Shown one piece after another: positions 12,801 through 18,800 of a stretch of 64,000 nucleotides of DNA; within the stretch, counting starts at the first letter, position 1; the number at the start of each line of letters is the position of its first letter. The position numbers were made by a program, and so were the translations under genes. The stretch lies in the NCBI RefSeq assembly GCF_019659805.1, contig NZ_JAIFRO010000002.1, positions 186,001 through 250,000 of the forward strand. Direction: 5' to 3'. The notes beneath the pieces are model-generated. The model was not told where the DNA came from and made no database searches. It worked only from the letters and a program-made list of their open reading frames with translations. This DNA is from Bartonella raoultii (lineage in GTDB: Bacteria > Pseudomonadota > Alphaproteobacteria > Rhizobiales > Rhizobiaceae).

Positions 12801-15800
12801 TCTATACGTTGAATAAGACCCTTGCGACCTACTTTGGAGGTGGAGCAAAGTTTGAAGATGGTAAGTGGAGCGGACCAAACTTCACGGTTCAACAATTGAA
12901 TGAAGATGGTAAGTCTGAAGAGAAGAAGTATAATAGTGTAGCGGATGCTTTGGCCGGTGTTGGTACTTCCTTTACGAATGTTGAAAATAACATTACCAAG
13001 CAGATCAACAATGCGATCACTAAAGTTGAAGGTGATAGCCTTGTTCAACAGGATGATGCGAACAATCGTATAACTATTGGAGCAAGCAAAGAAGGTAATG
13101 AGATCAATATAGCCAACAGTGCCCAAGAAGCACGCAGGCTTTCCGGTGTAAAGGATGCGCAACAGGCAGATGAAGCAGTTAACAAAGGTCAGTTAGATAA
13201 GAATTTGCAAGCCCTTTCAGATACACTTCAATCGGATGGCTCAGCAGTTGTGCATTATGACAAACAGTCAAATGGTACTATAGATTATACGAGTGTTACG
13301 CTTGGTAAAGCCAAAGGCTCAGCTTCTGTAGGCTTGCATAATGTAGCGAATGGACAGATTAAGGGCGGTTCTCATGATGCGATCAATGGTGGTCAGATAG
13401 AAAGTCTCTCACAAGATATTGCTAGTGCATTGGGCGGTGATGTTAAGTTTAAAGATGGTAAGTTTACCGCCCCTACCTATAAATTGTCAGGTATTGATAA
13501 AGAGGGTCATGTGGGAGAAACGAACTATCATGATGTAGGTTCAGCCTTTGCTGGTCTTGATAAGAATATCAATAATGTCAATGAACACTTCACGAACAAG
13601 TTTGATGAACTTTCGCAGAGTATAGGGGAATCTGAGCAACAGCTTAAAGATGATGCATTGTTGTGGAGTTCGAGTGAGAAAGCCTTTGTAGCAGATCATG
13701 GAGTTGGTTCTTCAAAGACGAAAAGTAAGCTTACGCATCTTTTGGATGGAGATGTTTCAGAAAACTCCAGTGATGCGGTTAATGGTGGTCAGCTCTATAC
13801 GTTGAATAAGACCCTTGCGACCTACTTTGGAGGTGGAGCAAAGTTTGAAGATGGTAAGTGGAGCGGACCAAACTTCACAGTTCAACAGTTGAATGAAGAT
13901 GGTAAGTCTGAAGAGAAGAAGTATAATAGTGTAGCCGATGCTTTGGCCGGTGTTGGTACTTCCTTTACGAATGTTGAAAATAACATTACTAAGCAGATCA
14001 ACAATGCGATCACTAAAGTTGAAGGTGATAGCCTTGTTAAGCAAGATGAAGTAACCCATGAAATTAGTATTGGCGGCAACAAGAGTGGTACAAAAGTTAC
14101 TCTTGCGAACACTGATGGAGCTTTACGTAGCTTGTCTGGTGTTGAGGCCGGAAGTCTTTCAGAAGATTCAAGTGAAGCAGTTAATGGTGGTCAGCTCTAT
14201 ACGTTGAATAAGACCCTTGCGACCTATTTCGGTGGTGGCTCTAAGTTTGAAGATGGCGCATGGATCGCACCAAGCTTCACAGTTCAACAGTTGAATAAAG
14301 CAGGTAAATTTGAAGAGAAGAAGTATAATAATGTAGCGGATGCTTTGGCCGGTGTTGGTACTTCCTTTACGAATATACATAATGAGATCAACAATGCGAT
14401 CACCAAGGTTGAAGGTGATAGCCTTGTTAAGCAAGATGCAACAACTCATGAAATTAGTATTGGTGGTGACAAGAGTGGTACAAAAGTTACTCTTGCGAAC
14501 ACTGATGGAGCTTTACGTAGCTTGTCTGGTGTTGAGGCCGGAAGTCTTTCAAAAGACTCAACAGAAGCAGTTAATGGTGGTCAGCTCTATACGTTGAATA
14601 AGACTCTTGCGACTTATTTCGGTGGTGGCTCTAAGTTTGAAGATGGCAAGTGGACAGGACCAAGCTTCACAGTTCAACAGTTGAATGAAGATGGTGAATT
14701 TGAAAAGCAAGAGTATGATAATGTAGCGGATGCTTTGGCCGGTGTTGGCACTTCCTTTACGAATATACATAATGAGATCAACAATGCGATCACTAAGGTT
14801 GAAGGTGATAGCCTTGTTAAGCAAGATGCAACAACTCATGAAATTAGTATTGGTGGTGACAAGAGTGGTACAAAAGTTACTCTTACAAATACTGATGGAG
14901 CTTTACGTAGCTTGTCTGGTGTCAAGTCAGGAAGTCTTTCAAAAGACTCAACAGAAGCAGTTAATGGTGGTCAGCTTTATACGTTGAATAAGACCCTTGC
15001 GACCTATTTCGGTGGTGGAGCAAAGTTTGAAGATGGCAAGTGGACTGGACCAAGCTTCACAGTTCAACAGTTGAATGACGATGGTGAATTTGAAAAGCAA
15101 GAGTATGATAATGTAGCGGATGCTTTGGCCGGTGTTGGCACTTCCTTTACGAATATACATCATGAGATCAACAATGCGATCACTAAGGTTGAAGGTGATA
15201 GCCTTGTTAAGCAAGATGCAACAACTCATGAAATTAGTATTGGTGGCAACAAGAGTGGTACAAAAGTTACTCTTACAAATACTGATGGAACTTTACGCAG
15301 CTTGTCTGGTGTTGAGGCCGGAAATCTTTCAGAAGATTCAAGTGAAGCAGTTAATGGTGGTCAGCTCTATACGTTGAATAAGACCCTTGCGACCTACTTT
15401 GGAGGTGGAGCAAAGTTTGAAGATGGTAAGTGGACAGGACCAAGCTTCACAGTTCAACAGTTGAATGAAGATGGTAAGTCTGAAGAGAAGAAGTATAATA
15501 GTGTAGCGGATGCTTTGGCCGGTGTTGGTACTTCCTTTACGAATGTTGAAAATAACATTACCAAGCAGATCAACAATGCGATCACTAAAGTTGAAGGTGA
15601 TAGCCTTGTTCAACAGGATGATGCGAACAATCGTATAACTATTGGAGCAAGCAAAGAAGGTAATGAGATCAATATAGCCAACAGTGCCCAAGAAGCACGC
15701 AGGCTTTCCGGTGTAAAGGATGCGCAACAGGCAGATGAAGCAGTTAACAAAGGTCAGTTAGATAAGAATTTGCAAGCCCTTTCAGATACACTTCAATCGG

Positions 15801-18800
15801 ATGGCTCAGCAGTTGTGCATTATGACAAACAGTCAAATGGTACTATAGATTATACGAGTGTTACGCTTGGTAAAGCCAAAGGCTCAGCTTCTGTAGGCTT
15901 GCATAATGTAGCGAATGGACAGATTAAGGGCGGTTCTCATGATGCGATCAATGGTGGTCAGATAGAAAGTCTCTCACAAGATATTGCTAGTGCATTGGGC
16001 GGTGATGTTAAGTTTAAAGATGGTAAGTTTACCGCCCCTACCTATAAATTGTCAGGTATTGATAAAGAGGGTCATGTGGGAGAAACGAACTATCATGATG
16101 TAGGTTCAGCCTTTGCTGGTCTTGATAAGAATATCAATAATGTCAATGAACACTTCACGAACAAGTTTGATGAACTTTCGCAGAGTATAGGGGAATCTGA
16201 GCAACAGCTTAAAGATGATGCATTGTTGTGGAGTTCGAGTGAGAAAGCCTTTGTAGCAGATCATGGAGTTGGTTCTTCAAAGACGAAAAGTAAGCTTACG
16301 CATCTTTTGGATGGAGATGTTTCAGAAAACTCTAGTGATGCGGTTAATGGTGGTCAGCTCTATACGTTGAATAAGACCCTTGCGACCTACTTTGGAGGTG
16401 GAGCAAAGTTTGAAGATGGTAAGTGGAGCGGACCAAACTTCACAGTTCAACAGTTGAATGAAGATGGTAAGTCTGAAGAGAAGAAGTATAATAGTGTAGC
16501 CGATGCTTTGGCCGGTGTTGGTACTTCCTTTACGAATGTTGAAAATAACATTACTAAGCAGATCAACAATGCGATCACTAAAGTTGAAGGTGATAGCCTT
16601 GTTAAGCAAGATGAAGTAACCCATGAAATTAGTATTGGCGGCAACAAGAGTGGTACAAAAGTTACTCTTGCGAACACTGATGGAGCTTTACGTAGCTTGT
16701 CTGGTGTTGAGGCCGGAAGTCTTTCAGAAGATTCAAGTGAAGCAGTTAATGGTGGTCAGCTCTATACGTTGAATAAGACCCTTGCGACCTATTTCGGTGG
16801 TGGCTCTAAGTTTGAAGATGGCGCATGGATCGCACCAAGCTTCACAGTTCAACAGTTGAATAAAGCAGGTAAATTTGAAGAGAAGAAGTATAATAATGTA
16901 GCGGATGCTTTGGCCGGTGTTGGTACTTCCTTTACGAATATACATAATGAGATCAACAATGCGATCACCAAGGTTGAAGGTGATAGCCTTGTTAAGCAAG
17001 ATGCAACAACTCATGAAATTAGTATTGGTGGTGACAAGAGTGGTACAAAAGTTACTCTTGCGAACACTGATGGAGCTTTACGTAGCTTGTCTGGTGTCAA
17101 GTCAGGAAGTCTTTCAAAAGACTCAACAGAAGCAGTTAATGGTGGTCAGCTCTATACGTTGAATAAGACCCTTGCGACTTATTTCGGTGGTGGCTCTAAG
17201 TTTGAAGATGGTAAGTGGATTAGACCAAGCTTCACAGTTCAACAGTTGAATAAAGCAGGTAAATTTGAAGAGAAGAAGTATAATAATGTAGCGGATGCTT
17301 TGGCCGGTGTTGGTACTTCCTTTACGAATATACATAATGAGATCAACAATGCGATCACCAAGGTTGAAGGTGATAGCCTTGTTAAGCAAGATGCAACAAC
17401 TCATGAAATTAGTATTGGTGGTGACAAGAGTGGTACAAAAGTTACTCTTACAAATACTGATGGAGCTTTACGTAGCTTGTCTGGTGTCAAGTCAGGAAGT
17501 CTTTCAAAAGACTCAACAGAAGCAGTTAATGGTGGTCAGCTTTATACGTTGAATAAGACCCTTGCGACCTACTTTGGTGGTGGAGCAAAGTTTGAAGATG
17601 GCAAGTGGACAGGACCAAGCTTCACAGTTCAACAGTTGAATGACGATGGTGAATTTGAAAAGCAAGAGTATGATAATGTAGCGGATGCTTTGGCCGGTGT
17701 TGGCACTTCCTTTACGAATATACATAATGAGATCAACAATGCGATCACCAAGGTTGAAGGTGATAGCCTTGTTAAGCAAGATGCAACAACTCATGAAATT
17801 AGTATTGGTGGTGACAAGAGTGGTACAAAAGTTACTCTTACAAATACTGATGGAGCTTTACGTAGCTTGTCTGGTGTCAAGTCAGGAAGTCTTTCAAAAG
17901 ACTCATCAGAAGCAGTTAATGGTGGTCAGCTCTATACGTTGAATAAGACCCTTGCGACCTACTTTGGAGGTGGAGCAAAGTTTGAAGATGGTAAGTGGAG
18001 CGAACCAAACTTCACAGTTCAACAGTTGAATGAAGATGGTGAATTTGAAAAGCAAGAGTATGATAATGTAGCGGATGCTTTGGCCGGTGTTGGCACTTCC
18101 TTTACGAATATACATAATGAAATCAACAATGCGATCACCAAGGTTGAAGGTGATAGCCTTGTTAAGCAAGATGAAGTAACCCATGAAATTAGTATTGGTG
18201 GTGACAAGAGTGGTACAAAAGTTACTCTTACAAATACTGATGGAGCTTTACGTAGCTTGTCTGGTGTCAAGTCAGGAAGTCTTTCAGAAGATTCAAGTGA
18301 AGCAGTTAATGGTGGTCAGCTCTATACGTTGAATAAGACCCTTGCGACCTACTTTGGAGGTGGAGCAAAGTTTGAGAATGGTGAATGGATAGCGCCTCAC
18401 TTTACGGTTAAGGGCTTTGATTCTGAAGGTAATGCTACAGAAGAAAGCTATGATAACGTTGCCGGTGCTTTTGAAGGTTTCAATAGTTCTCTGACAAATA
18501 TACACGATGAAATGAGTAATGCGCTTAACACTGTTGAAGGTAATAATCTTGTTAAGCAAGATCCTGAGAGTAAGAATATCACGATAGGTGGAGAAAGAGA
18601 GGGTGATGAAGTTAATATTGCCAATAAAGACCATGAAGATCGTAGGCTTTCTGGTATAAAGGCAGGGGAAAAAGCCAATGAAGCCGTTAACAAAGGTCAA
18701 TTGGATCAAGGTTTAAAAGAGTTAACAAATAGCCTTCAGTCTGATGGTTCAGCGGTTGTTCATTATGATCAATCAGAAGATGGTAGCATAGATTATACGA

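Noticed and set aside
9845-18343. Direct repeats considered as a CRISPR array or a mobile element
   Set aside because: The units are 390-993 bp, coding, in frame and contiguous, with no short repeats split by unique spacers and no transposase or terminal inverted repeats.
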